The notes below the pieces were generated by a model. That model did not search any database, had not been told where the DNA came from, and saw only the letters and a list, made by a program, of their open reading frames with translations. This document shows, one piece after another, positions 30,344 through 38,392 of a stretch of DNA of 64,000 nucleotides. How positions within the stretch are numbered: position 1 is the first letter of the stretch; each line of letters opens with the position of its first letter. The translations under genes and the position numbers were made by a program. This DNA comes from an uncultured Clostridia bacterium (GTDB lineage: Bacteria > Bacillota > Clostridia > Christensenellales > Borkfalkiaceae), in NCBI GenBank assembly GCA_947626575.1, contig CANQSR010000007.1, forward strand, positions 1 to 64,000, given 5' to 3'.

Positions 30344-33277
30344 ATGGCAAAATTACTCGGCATCGACGTCGGCTCTACCACGGTAAAACTGTGCGTACTC
30401 GACGAGGACGGCACAATTCTCTATACTTCCTATGTGCGCCATTTCGCACGCGTCAAGGAATGCGTCCTGGGGGAACTCGAAAGAGTTCGCCCGTTTTCTG
30501 CTTCTTACCGCGTCGCGGTCACGGGTTCGGCCGGCCTCGGCCTCGCCCAGCGCGGGCATCTTCCCTTCGTACAGGAAGTACAGGCGGCCTATACCGCCAT
30601 CAAAAAACGCTATCCTGACGTGGATGCCGCCATCGAACTCGGCGGCGAGGACGCCAAACTCATCTTCGTGACGGGCGGCGCCGAACAGCGCATGAACGGC
30701 AGCTGCGCGGGCGGCACGGGCGCTTTCATCGACCAGATGGCGACCCTCCTCGACGTCACCGTGGAAGAGCTGGATGCGCTCTCGTTGAAGGCGGAAAAGG
30801 TCTATCCCATCGCCTCGCGCTGCGGCGTTTTCGCCAAATCGGATATCCAGCCGCTTTTGAACCAGGGGGCGCGCAAGGAGGATATCGCCGCCTCCATCTT
30901 CCGCGCCGTCGTGGACCAGACCGTCTCCGGCCTCGCGCAGGGGAGAAGGATCAAGGGCAAAGTCCTCTTTTTGGGCGGCCCGCTGCACTTTTTGAAGGGC
31001 CTACGGAAGGCCTTCCAAGAGACCTTGCAGCTCGACGGCGAACATGCGGTCTTTCCCGAAACGGCACCTTCCTTCATGGCGATCGGGGCAGCCATGTCCG
31101 CGATCGGCTCGCAGGAAGAGCGTTTGGACGACCTCATTGCCCGCATCGCAAACATCCCCGATACGGGCAATATTACGGTGGGCAGGCCGCTCTTTTCTTC
31201 GCGGGAAGAGTACGATGCCTTCATCGAGCGCCATAAGCGGAGCGACCTCGAATTTGAGAACATCTACCGCTATGAGGGGGACGCCTATCTCGGCATCGAC
31301 TCCGGCTCGACGACGACCAAGCTCATGCTCATCACGCCCGACAATAAGATCCTCTATTCGCACTATCAGACCAACAACGGCCAGCCGCTTGAAATCGTCA
31401 AGAACCGCCTACGGGAGATCTACTACCTTGCGGGCGGACGCATCGTCATCCGCGGGGCCTGCGTGACGGGTTACGGCGAGGACATGCTCAAAGCGGCGCT
31501 GAAAATCGACTTCGGCATCGTGGAGACGATGGCCCACTTCAAGGCGGCGCTCCACTTCAACCCTGACGTGGATTTCATCATCGACATCGGCGGGCAGGAT
31601 ATCAAGTGTTTCAAAGTCAAGAACCGCGCCATCGATTCCATCATGCTCAACGAGGCATGTTCTTCGGGTTGCGGCTCGTTTATCCAGACCTTCGCCAAGG
31701 CGATGGGGATGGAGATTGAACCTTTTTCGCGGCTCGGCCTCTTTGCAAAGCATCCCGTGGAACTCGGTTCGCGCTGCACCGTGTTCATGAACAGCTCGGT
31801 CAAGCAGGCACAGAAGGAGGGGGCGAGCATCGAGGATATCTCCGCGGGTCTCTCCTCGTCCATCGTCAAGAACGCCATCTATAAGGTCATCCGCGCGCGT
31901 TCGCCCGAAGAACTCGGCAAGCACATCGTGGTGCAGGGCGGGACCTTTCTGAACGACGCCGTTCTCCGTTCCTTCGAACTCGAAACGGGCAAGGAAGTCG
32001 TGCGGCCCGCCATTGCGGGGCTCATGGGCGCCTTCGGCGCGGCGCTGTACGCGAAGGAGAATACGGCCGACGAAGTCCTCATCTCTTCCATCCTCTCCGA
32101 TCCCGAACTCGACAGGTTTTCTTACTCCTCCAAGTCGGTGACGTGCAAGGGGTGTACGGCGCATTGCAGCGTCAATATCCTCACCTTCTCCGACGGCAGA
32201 CGTTACATATCCGGCAACAAATGCGAGCGCGGCGCGGGCCTCAAACCCATCGCCGACCCGCTCGATCTCTATGCGTATAAATACAAAAAGCTGCTCGAAA
32301 TGCCCGCAAAGGGTGGCGGGACGCGGGGCAAGGTGGGGCTTCCGCTCCAACTCGTCATGTATGAACAGCTTCCGCTGTGGACTTCCTTCTTCGAGACCTG
32401 CGGCTTCGAAGTCGTCCTCTCCGAGAAGAGTTCGCGCGAACTCTACTTCCGCGGCCAGCACACCGTTGCGAGCGATACCGCCTGTTATCCCGCCAAGCTC
32501 ATGCACGGCCACATCGAGTCGCTTTTGGATATGGGGGTGGATTTTATCTTCTATCCCTGCGAGAGCTACAACCTCGATGAGCATGACAGCGTCAACCACT
32601 ACAACTGTCCCGTCGTCGCCTACTACCCCGAACTGTTGAAGGCCAACAATGAACGCCTCACGGATGAAAATTTCATCATGCCCTATCTCGACCCCAACAG
32701 TGAAACGGCAACGGTGAAGGCGCTCGTGCGCGCCCTGAAAAAGTACAAAGTCCCCGCGTCCCTCGTGAAGAAGGGACTGCGCGCGGGGATGCGGCGCATG
32801 GAGGAGTATCACGCCGCGGTGGTCGCCGAGGGGAGGCGCGTCTTGGAGGAAGCCGCACGGCTACAAAAGCACGTCATCGTCCTCGCGGGGCGGCCGTATC
32901 ACTGCGACCCTGAGATCAACCACGGCATCGATAAACTGTTGTGTTCGCTCGGCCTTGCCGTCCTCTCCGAGGACGCCGTGTTCGAGCAGGGCGGCCTCGT
33001 CAAGGTCAACGTGCTGAACCAATGGACGTACCATGCCCGCCTGTACCGCGCGGCCGAATACTGCACCCGCCGCGAAGATTGCGACCTCGTCCAGCTCGTC
33101 TCCTTCGGCTGCGGCATCGACGCCATCACGACGGATGAAGTCCGCGCCATCCTTGAAAGCAAGGGCAAGCTCTATACGCAGATCAAGATCGATGAGATCA
33201 CGGGGCTGGGCGTCGTCAAGATCCGTCTCCGCTCCATGCTTGCCGCCATCGAAGAACAAAGGAGGAACAAGAGGTGA
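30344..33277 (+). CDS. Double-domain acyl-CoA dehydratase activase-like ATPase
   Basis: A large protein of 977 residues built of two BadF/HgdC-type ASKHA ATPase domains and a C-terminal DUF2229 domain. The first domain begins LGIDVGSTTVKLCVLDEDG and has NGSCAGGTGAFIDQMA; the second begins LGIDSGSTTTKLMLI (about residue 320) and has EACSSGCGSFIQTFA. The conserved CxxG-type cysteines of the [4Fe-4S] activases are present in both. The C-terminal part has cysteines in CKGCTAHCSVN. Such proteins are widespread in anaerobes, usually beside or fused to a dehydratase-like partner, but their substrate is unknown. The next gene overlaps by four bases. Confidence 0.85.
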   Translation: MAKLLGIDVGSTTVKLCVLDEDGTILYTSYVRHFARVKECVLGELERVRPFSASYRVAVTGSAGLGLAQRGHLPFVQEVQAAYTAIKKRYPDVDAAIELGGEDAKLIFVTGGAEQRMNGSCAGGTGAFIDQMATLLDVTVEELDALSLKAEKVYPIASRCGVFAKSDIQPLLNQGARKEDIAASIFRAVVDQTVSGLAQGRRIKGKVLFLGGPLHFLKGLRKAFQETLQLDGEHAVFPETAPSFMAIGAAMSAIGSQEERLDDLIARIANIPDTGNITVGRPLFSSREEYDAFIERHKRSDLEFENIYRYEGDAYLGIDSGSTTTKLMLITPDNKILYSHYQTNNGQPLEIVKNRLREIYYLAGGRIVIRGACVTGYGEDMLKAALKIDFGIVETMAHFKAALHFNPDVDFIIDIGGQDIKCFKVKNRAIDSIMLNEACSSGCGSFIQTFAKAMGMEIEPFSRLGLFAKHPVELGSRCTVFMNSSVKQAQKEGASIEDISAGLSSSIVKNAIYKVIRARSPEELGKHIVVQGGTFLNDAVLRSFELETGKEVVRPAIAGLMGAFGAALYAKENTADEVLISSILSDPELDRFSYSSKSVTCKGCTAHCSVNILTFSDGRRYISGNKCERGAGLKPIADPLDLYAYKYKKLLEMPAKGGGTRGKVGLPLQLVMYEQLPLWTSFFETCGFEVVLSEKSSRELYFRGQHTVASDTACYPAKLMHGHIESLLDMGVDFIFYPCESYNLDEHDSVNHYNCPVVAYYPELLKANNERLTDENFIMPYLDPNSETATVKALVRALKKYKVPASLVKKGLRAGMRRMEEYHAAVVAEGRRVLEEAARLQKHVIVLAGRPYHCDPEINHGIDKLLCSLGLAVLSEDAVFEQGGLVKVNVLNQWTYHARLYRAAEYCTRREDCDLVQLVSFGCGIDAITTDEVRAILESKGKLYTQIKIDEITGLGVVKIRLRSMLAAIEEQRRNKR

Positions 33278-34572
33278 AACACGTAAAATCGGGGTACCAT
33301 GTCCGCGATGGAGCCTCAGAAAACGCGTCCGTTGCGGATTTTACCGATGATTATCCCCGCTTTACGCCCGCGATGAAAGCAACGCATACCATCCTCGTTC
33401 CCGACATGCTCCCGTGGCATTTCGACCTTTTGACCGAGGTCATGCGCGAGAAGGGTTACAAGGTGGATGTATTGCACGGCGAGGGCCGCTCGGTCATCGA
33501 CGAGGGTCTCAAACATGTCCATAACGATACCTGTTATCCCGCGCTCTGCGTCATCGGGCAGTATCTCGATGCGCTCAAAAGCGGGAAGTACGACGCCGAT
33601 AAGACGGCCGTTCTCATCACGCAGACGGGCGGCGGATGCCGCGCGAGCAACTATCTTCCCCTCATCCGCAAGGCTTTGAAGGCGGAGTTCCCGCAGGTAC
33701 CCGTGCTATCTTTGAACTTTTCCGGTCTCGAAAAAGACAGCGGGCTGCAACTCGATCTCGGCTCTATCCGAAAGCTCGGCTATGCCATCTTCTATGGCGA
33801 CCTTCTCATGAGCTGTTTCAACCAGACCAAGCCGTATGAGGCCCGTGAAGGCGACAGCGCAAAGGTGCGCGCGGAAGTCACCGAGACGCTGAAAACCGCG
33901 CTCCGCGGCGGAGATTTCAAGCGGCTGAAATACTATACGGAATACATTCTGAACGCATTTTCGGGGATACAGGTCCACAAAACGCCCAAGATCAAGGTGG
34001 GCATCGTGGGGGAGATCTATGTGAAATATTCTCCGCTCGGCAACTCCCATCTGGAAGAATTTTTGCTCGCCGAGGGGTGCGAACCCGTCGTCCCCGCGCT
34101 CATGGATTTCATCCTGTATTGCGTTGTCAACAACCTGAACGACGTGCGCCTGTACGGCCGCCGTACGCGCATGACGCCCGTATTCCGCTTCGCCTACAAG
34201 TGGCTTTACGGCAAACAGAAGAAGATCATCCGCTGGACGAAGGCGCAGGGGCGGTTTGAACCCCAGCACGACTTCGAACATCTGCGCGCGTGTGCGGATA
34301 AGGTCATCAACCAAGGGGTAAAGATGGGGGAGGGGTGGCTCATTCCCGCCGAAATGGCCGCGCTTGCCGAAACGGGGACGGAGAACATCGTCTGCGCCCA
34401 GCCCTTCGGGTGCCTGCCCAACCACATCGCGGGCAAGGGGGCGGTGCGCGTCATCAAACAGCTGTATCCCCGTGCGAACATCGTACCCGTCGATTACGAC
34501 CCTTCGGCGACGCGCGTCAACCAGGAAAACCGCATCAAGCTCATGCTCGCAACGGCGCGGGAAAACTGTTAG
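33274..34572 (+). CDS. 2-hydroxyacyl-CoA dehydratase-like protein (HgdB/DUF2229 family)
   Basis: The protein has 432 residues and resembles the HgdB/HgdC-associated dehydratase family. Conserved features are HNDTCYPALCVIGQ (a Cys likely binding a cluster), TQTGGGCRASNYLPLIRKAL, and AQPFGCLPNHIAGKG near the end. The partner upstream carries the activase domains. In other anaerobes both halves may be one polypeptide; here they are split but translationally coupled (GTG overlapping the stop TGA). The first codons contain a copy of the dispersed GGACATGGTACC word, which encodes the GYHVR of the N-terminus. The reaction catalysed is unknown. Confidence 0.82.
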   Translation: MKHVKSGYHVRDGASENASVADFTDDYPRFTPAMKATHTILVPDMLPWHFDLLTEVMREKGYKVDVLHGEGRSVIDEGLKHVHNDTCYPALCVIGQYLDALKSGKYDADKTAVLITQTGGGCRASNYLPLIRKALKAEFPQVPVLSLNFSGLEKDSGLQLDLGSIRKLGYAIFYGDLLMSCFNQTKPYEAREGDSAKVRAEVTETLKTALRGGDFKRLKYYTEYILNAFSGIQVHKTPKIKVGIVGEIYVKYSPLGNSHLEEFLLAEGCEPVVPALMDFILYCVVNNLNDVRLYGRRTRMTPVFRFAYKWLYGKQKKIIRWTKAQGRFEPQHDFEHLRACADKVINQGVKMGEGWLIPAEMAALAETGTENIVCAQPFGCLPNHIAGKGAVRVIKQLYPRANIVPVDYDPSATRVNQENRIKLMLATARENC

Positions 34573-34595
34573 CCGCGCGCCTTGATAACGAAAAT

Positions 34596-34628
34596 AACCC
34601 CCGTACCGCGGACATGGTACGGGGGTTT
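34596..34628. terminator. Bidirectional terminator built around the dispersed word
   Basis: AACCCCCGTACC and GGTACGGGGGTT form a 12-bp stem with loop GCGGACAT. A T-run on either side lets it end both the dehydratase-like gene and the convergent acyltransferase gene. Loop plus 3' arm reads GCGGACATGGTAC, the dispersed word of this window. Near-identical hairpins lie at 36248 and 44333. Confidence 0.9.
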
Positions 34629-34634
34629 TGCGTC

Positions 34635-35747
34635 TCACGCATCGGGCGCGGCTTTCGGCCTTCGCAGTTTGCGCATAAGCCATCGGAGCGGGCGGACGAG
34701 AAGCGTTTGCCGCAGGAGATCGGATAGGGCGCAGACGAGGAACACGGCCGCAACGCTCGGCAGGGCATAGAGAAGGACAAAGTTTCCGTAATGGGCCGTC
34801 ACATGCAAAACGTCCCGCCAGAGAAATTGCCGCATGGCGGCGCAGTTATCGTGGATCAAAAAGACGCCGAAGGTCGTGCTTGCGATGCGGTTGACGGCGG
34901 CATTTTGGAAATGGATGTTTTTGAAGAACAAAAATGCACAAAGCGCCGTAAGGAAGGCGAACGGGATGTTGACTTCGGCAAGCAACGCAAAGAGCGCAAC
35001 GCTCACGCGCGGAAGGCCTTCCACCGTCTGGACGATGTATGCAAACAGCACCATGCTTGCGATAGAGAGGAGGAGCATGGCGGCGAGGGCGGCTCCCCAT
35101 ATGCGTTTGCGCGAAAACAGTTCGCACGGGTACAGCCTCAGATACGAGGCCACGAAGTACAGCACGATAAACCAGCCGACGTAATTCATGGAGAAGGAGA
35201 AATAGAACACCGCGCCGAGGATACAATATACGCCGAGCGAGAGCGCGATCAGCAGTTTGTGCATCCGCTTGCCGAGGTTTTGGACGAGGACATTCAAGAA
35301 GGGAACGGTGAGGTAAAAGATCAAAAAGCAGCCCGTAAAATTTTGGTTGATCTGCGAGAACGGAAGGATGGCCTCGATGAGCGCCGCCCACGAAAACGCC
35401 TGATATCCCGTTGTTGTGAAGACCGCAAAGAACAGAAGGCCGTAAAATTGTGCTTCAAACAGGAGCGCAAAAAATTTTTTGGGCTTGAATTGCGAACGGC
35501 ACATGAAATAGCCCGTGATGAGAACAAAACAGTCGATGCCCGTCTTGCCCCATGCCCCGATGACGGCCACGCAGACGGATGCGAACGAGAAGGGATCCTG
35601 CGCGGCAAGCTCCATGATGCCCGAATGCACGACATAGTGATGCGCCACGATAAAAAACATTAAAATGATGCGGAAAAGTTCAAGCCCGGAATCTCTCGTG
35701 CGCCTGTCTGGTTGCCCGTCTGCAATTTTTTCTTTGGTTTCCGCCAT
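34635..35747 (-). CDS. Membrane acyltransferase, acyltransferase-3 family
   Basis: An integral membrane protein of 370 residues with about ten hydrophobic segments. The start SGLELFRIILMFFIVAHHYVVH carries the His typical of the acyltransferase-3 (OafA/WecH-like) family, whose members transfer acetyl or other acyl groups to surface glycans or exported small molecules. A later FGVFLIHDNCAA segment fits the same family. The gene is transcribed from a consensus promoter at 35811-35783 with an operator-like inverted repeat, and is divergent from the XRE regulator gene, its probable controller. Confidence 0.82.
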   Translation of the reverse strand: MAETKEKIADGQPDRRTRDSGLELFRIILMFFIVAHHYVVHSGIMELAAQDPFSFASVCVAVIGAWGKTGIDCFVLITGYFMCRSQFKPKKFFALLFEAQFYGLLFFAVFTTTGYQAFSWAALIEAILPFSQINQNFTGCFLIFYLTVPFLNVLVQNLGKRMHKLLIALSLGVYCILGAVFYFSFSMNYVGWFIVLYFVASYLRLYPCELFSRKRIWGAALAAMLLLSIASMVLFAYIVQTVEGLPRVSVALFALLAEVNIPFAFLTALCAFLFFKNIHFQNAAVNRIASTTFGVFLIHDNCAAMRQFLWRDVLHVTAHYGNFVLLYALPSVAAVFLVCALSDLLRQTLLVRPLRWLMRKLRRPKAAPDA

Positions 35748-35782
35748 GAATTTCCGTGCCGCTCGCTGAATAGTTTAAGAGC

Positions 35783-35811
35783 ATTATAGTTGGATTTAAC
35801 TATAATGTCAA
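35783..35811 (-). promoter_or_regulatory. Consensus promoter with embedded operator palindrome
   Basis: On the - strand TTGACA (35811-35806) and TATAAT (35788-35783) are exactly 17 bp apart, driving the acyltransferase gene. The interval contains ATTATAGTT-N6-AACTATAAT, a perfect 9-bp inverted repeat running from the -10 box to beside the -35 box. A repressor bound there would block RNA polymerase. The divergently encoded XRE protein is the obvious candidate. Confidence 0.82.
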
Positions 35812-35910
35812 GCGGAAGATCGGCGCATGAAGCAAAAAATATTGCAAATTGCTATCAAACGCCGCAGAGGGGGCGCGGGTCATATAAAATATCCGCAGGG
35901 GGGTGCGGAT

Positions 35911-36228
35911 ATGGACGTTATTCAAAGATTGAATGAGCTTCGCGCAGAGAGGAAGATGAGCGTCTACCGTTTGGCGGAGCTTTCGGGGGTCAACCAATCG
36001 ACCTTGGCGAACACCTTTTCCCGCGGGACGGCGCCCTCCCTCAAAAACTTGGAGCTGATGTGCGCGGCGTTGGGGCTCAGCCTTTCGCAATTTTTTTCCG
36101 ACGGCGAAGCGGCCGTTCCGCTTACGGTGGACGAGGCCGGGCTTATTCAAAATTACCGCAAACTGCCCGATGAATTGAAGCAGTCCGTTGCGAACATCGT
36201 CAATACCGTTCCCGATCTGAAAAACTGA
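35911..36228 (+). CDS. XRE-family transcriptional regulator
   Basis: A helix-turn-helix protein of 105 residues. The XRE domain covers about residues 4-60 (IQRLNELRAERKMSVYRLAE, then SGVNQSTLANTFSRGTAPSL). A short C-terminal stretch follows (LIQNYRKLPDELKQSVANIV), as in stand-alone regulators. GGGGGGTG precedes the ATG at 35911; an upstream in-frame ATG at 35827 would add 28 residues outside the domain. The gene faces away from the acyltransferase gene, whose promoter carries a clear palindrome. Confidence 0.85.
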   Translation: MDVIQRLNELRAERKMSVYRLAELSGVNQSTLANTFSRGTAPSLKNLELMCAALGLSLSQFFSDGEAAVPLTVDEAGLIQNYRKLPDELKQSVANIVNTVPDLKN

Positions 36229-36247
36229 TGTAAAAATGAAAAATGCA

Positions 36248-36278
36248 CCCCGTACCGCGGACATGGTACGGGGATTTT
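36248..36278. terminator. Bidirectional terminator built around the dispersed word
   Basis: CCCCGTACC and GGTACGGGG form a 9-bp stem around loop GCGGACAT, followed by ATTTTTG. It sits between the convergent XRE and DUF4363 genes. The hairpin matches that at 34596 in loop and core stem. Confidence 0.88.
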
Positions 36279-36280
36279 TG

Positions 36281-36658
36281 TTACAGGATGTTTTCGAGGG
36301 CGGGTTGGTAGGTGGAGGGCAGACACTCCGAAAGGTGCAGTAAAATTTCCAACTTCGCGAGCGCGAGCGTATAGCTTTGCTCGGCGATGAGCCGCACGGA
36401 TTCGGACATGTAGTCGTCGATGCGGGTCACGTCGTTGTGCGGGATCCACACGTGCAGGCGTTCCTTGCGCTTCTCCCACGCCGTCTGTACGGCCTTGGCG
36501 TCCTCGCCGTTGGCCGTCTCCTCCTCGACCTTGTCATAGAGGCTCTGCACTTCCTCGCGGAAGCCCTGAAATTCCGCCCGCACGAAGAACCATTCAAAGA
36601 CGCCCAACCCAAGTAGCAATGCGGCCGCGACCGCGATCGCCGTCAATGACTTTACCAT
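36281..36658 (-). CDS. DUF4363-like membrane-anchored protein
   Basis: The protein has 125 residues. A single N-terminal hydrophobic segment (about 6-24) is followed by a helical, charged domain with WEKRKERLHVWIPHNDVTRI and a leucine-rich helix, as in DUF4363 proteins of Bacillota. The gene lies 12 bases after the DUF421 gene in the same direction; DUF4363 and DUF421 genes are often paired, possibly in spore or envelope functions, but the role is not established. Confidence 0.72.
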   Translation of the reverse strand: MVKSLTAIAVAAALLLGLGVFEWFFVRAEFQGFREEVQSLYDKVEEETANGEDAKAVQTAWEKRKERLHVWIPHNDVTRIDDYMSESVRLIAEQSYTLALAKLEILLHLSECLPSTYQPALENIL

Positions 36659-36670
36659 ATGTACGGGCGG

Positions 36671-37357
36671 TCACCACGTCCTGCCGCCGGGATAGGAGAC
36701 GGTGAACACCCTGTATTTTTCGCCCTTCACTTGCAGATAAATTTTGCCCGTCCCGTCCGCCGTGAGAACGAGTACGCGTTTGAGCCGCACATGTTCTTTT
36801 TGCAGGATGGGGTCGAAAAAATCCTCGTCAAGACCCGCAAGCGCGAGATTTTTCTTATCGTATTTCCCGTTGTCGATGACGACGAGCGGAAGCGAAGTCT
36901 GCATACTCTCGTAATTCTCTTTGGGCAGAGCGGAGAACTGCCCGTTGGATTCATAGAGCGCATAGTCCACGCTGTCGAGGGAAAAGTACCCCGCCGTCCG
37001 CAGGGACTCGATGAGATCGGAGACGTCGAGGTTGTTGCGCTTCAATTGGTAGTCGTCGATGCCGTTTTTGTTGATGACGAGCGCGGGCTTGCCGCTGATG
37101 AAGGATTTTACGGGTTTGAGTTTGAGGTCGAGGACGGTCATGATCTCGTGCAGGACATAGATGGTGACGACGGCGATGATGCCATAGAGGAGGGGAATGG
37201 AGGTATCCGCCATCGGGATGCAGGCGAGTTCGGCGATGAGCAGGGTAATGACCAGCTCGAAGGGCTGCATCTCCCCGATCTGCCGTTTGCCCATGAGCCG
37301 CATGATGATGAGCAGGGTGATGAAGATGATGGCGGTGCGGATGATGACGAGTACCAT
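36671..37357 (-). CDS. DUF421 (YetF-like) membrane protein
   Basis: A membrane protein of 228 residues. Three hydrophobic segments lie in the first 85 residues, including IIMRLMGKRQIGEMQPFELVI, the DUF421 hallmark. The soluble C-terminal domain has VKSFISGKPALVINKNGI, then LDVSDLIESLRTAGYFSLD. In Bacillus, YetF-type proteins sit in the membrane of spores or cells, and some contribute to germination. The start was placed at the ATG at 37357 where family similarity begins; a longer in-frame start at 37528 runs into the folT leader and is rejected. It forms an operon with the DUF4363 gene. Confidence 0.82.
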   Translation of the reverse strand: MVLVIIRTAIIFITLLIIMRLMGKRQIGEMQPFELVITLLIAELACIPMADTSIPLLYGIIAVVTIYVLHEIMTVLDLKLKPVKSFISGKPALVINKNGIDDYQLKRNNLDVSDLIESLRTAGYFSLDSVDYALYESNGQFSALPKENYESMQTSLPLVVIDNGKYDKKNLALAGLDEDFFDPILQKEHVRLKRVLVLTADGTGKIYLQVKGEKYRVFTVSYPGGRTW

Positions 37358-37408
37358 ATGAAAAATTTGCGCAAGCGGCAATATTTTATGTATGCCCGCC
37401 CCAAACGC

Positions 37409-37437
37409 TTGCCCTTTCGGGGGGAATATGGTATGAT
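37409..37437 (+). promoter_or_regulatory. Promoter of the folT transcript
   Basis: TTGCCC (37409-37414) and TATGAT (37432-37437) are 17 bp apart. Transcription would begin just before the THF aptamer. Confidence 0.75.
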
Positions 37438-37442
37438 GGGTG

Positions 37443-37613
37443 CGAAGAGTAGCCGAAGCGCGTAAAGTGTTGCGAAACGGGACGTTGTTCGCAAACGAAA
37501 GGGCGGGGAAATCCACATTGCTCCCCAAGCCCTGCGGTGCTGAGGCGCGTCCGCTCGAACTGCGCGCCGCAAGGGCGCAAAATTCATGACGGACCTCCTC
37601 AGTGGGGGGTTTT
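37443..37613 (+). promoter_or_regulatory. Tetrahydrofolate (THF) riboswitch
   Basis: The leader of the S-component gene matches the THF aptamer: an AGAGTAG box at the start and CGTCCGCTC at the end. P2 is formed by GCC-GA-AGC (37452-37459) and GCT-GA-GGC (37539-37546), and P3 by TTGCGAA (37470-37476) and TTCGCAA (37488-37494). The P3 loop has GGGACGTTG, and AACGAAAGG follows, as in the known folT leaders of Clostridia. The P4 arm is unusually long (GGGC and GGGGA pairing with TCCCC and GCCC). Downstream, ACCTCC (37592-37597) can pair with the GGGGGG ribosome-binding site at 37604-37609, so regulation is probably at translation start. Confidence 0.85.
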
Positions 37614-37615
37614 TT

Positions 37616-38290
37616 ATGTATCAGACAGAAAACGGGGTACCCATGTCCGCGAAGCAGCCTTCGGTATTGCAGAAGCTCCTCTTCTCCGACGTCATGCTTT
37701 CGAAGTCTTACCCCAAGCGCATCGCCTATATCGGCGTGATGACGGGGCTTTGCATCGTCACGGGAATGTTCCTCGAATTCAAGTTTCTCGACGTGCAGTT
37801 TTCGCTCACCATCTTCATGTCGGTGCTTGCGGGCGTCATCTTGGGGCCGCTATTTGGCAGCGTCGCCGTATTTTTGGGCGACTTCATCGGCTATATCTAT
37901 AACAGCTGGGGGCTTTTGTACTATTGGTGGGTGGCGCTCTCGTGCGCGCTCATGGCCGTCATCGCGGGCCTTTTCATGCGCATCCCGTGGAAATTTAAGG
38001 GGAACGGGTATGTAAAACTCGCCCTCATCTCCCTCTTCATCCTCGCCGTCTGTTCCGTGGGGGTGAATACCACGGGCTTTTACGTCTACTATACGCAGGT
38101 CGGCTTTTCACAGCGTTCGCTCGCCCTGCTTTCGGAGCATTTCGGCGGGGTGAACACCTATTGGACGTATGCGCTCGTGCGCCTTCTCTTTCTCGGACAG
38201 ATCTGGAACAGCCTCGCAAACTATGCGCTTCTCTTCATGGTCATGCCCGTTTTGGGCGCGATAAAGCCGTTGAAGATACGCTTTCAATAG
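37616..38290 (+). CDS. folT: ECF transporter S-component, folate type
   Basis: A membrane protein of 224 residues with about six hydrophobic segments, of the ECF S-component type. It would bind folate and work with shared EcfA, EcfA' and EcfT subunits encoded elsewhere. The substrate is assigned from the THF riboswitch directly upstream, which in other Clostridia controls folT; the protein alone would only support a generic S-component. The ATG at 37616 lies seven bases after GGGGGG. The first codons include a variant of the dispersed word (VPMSA). No terminator separates it from the previous promoter region, and lgt has its own promoter downstream. Confidence 0.82.
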   Translation: MYQTENGVPMSAKQPSVLQKLLFSDVMLSKSYPKRIAYIGVMTGLCIVTGMFLEFKFLDVQFSLTIFMSVLAGVILGPLFGSVAVFLGDFIGYIYNSWGLLYYWWVALSCALMAVIAGLFMRIPWKFKGNGYVKLALISLFILAVCSVGVNTTGFYVYYTQVGFSQRSLALLSEHFGGVNTYWTYALVRLLFLGQIWNSLANYALLFMVMPVLGAIKPLKIRFQ

Positions 38291-38328
38291 TTTTTCGGGC
38301 AGAATTGCCTCACAATTTTCGCAAGCGC

Positions 38329-38356
38329 TTGCAATTTTTGCGCGGCGTGGTATAAT
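38329..38356 (+). promoter_or_regulatory. Promoter of the lgt operon
   Basis: TTGCAA (38329-38334) and TATAAT (38351-38356) are 16 bp apart. A second TATAAT at 38360 has no partner. GGAGAAAGG precedes the lgt ATG. Confidence 0.7.
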
Positions 38357-38392
38357 TGGTATAATAAGGATAACAGTTATAAGGAGAAAGGT

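Noticed and set aside
37358..37528. Upstream extension of the DUF421 gene
   Set aside because: The extra residues overlap the folT promoter and aptamer on the other strand and do not match the family.
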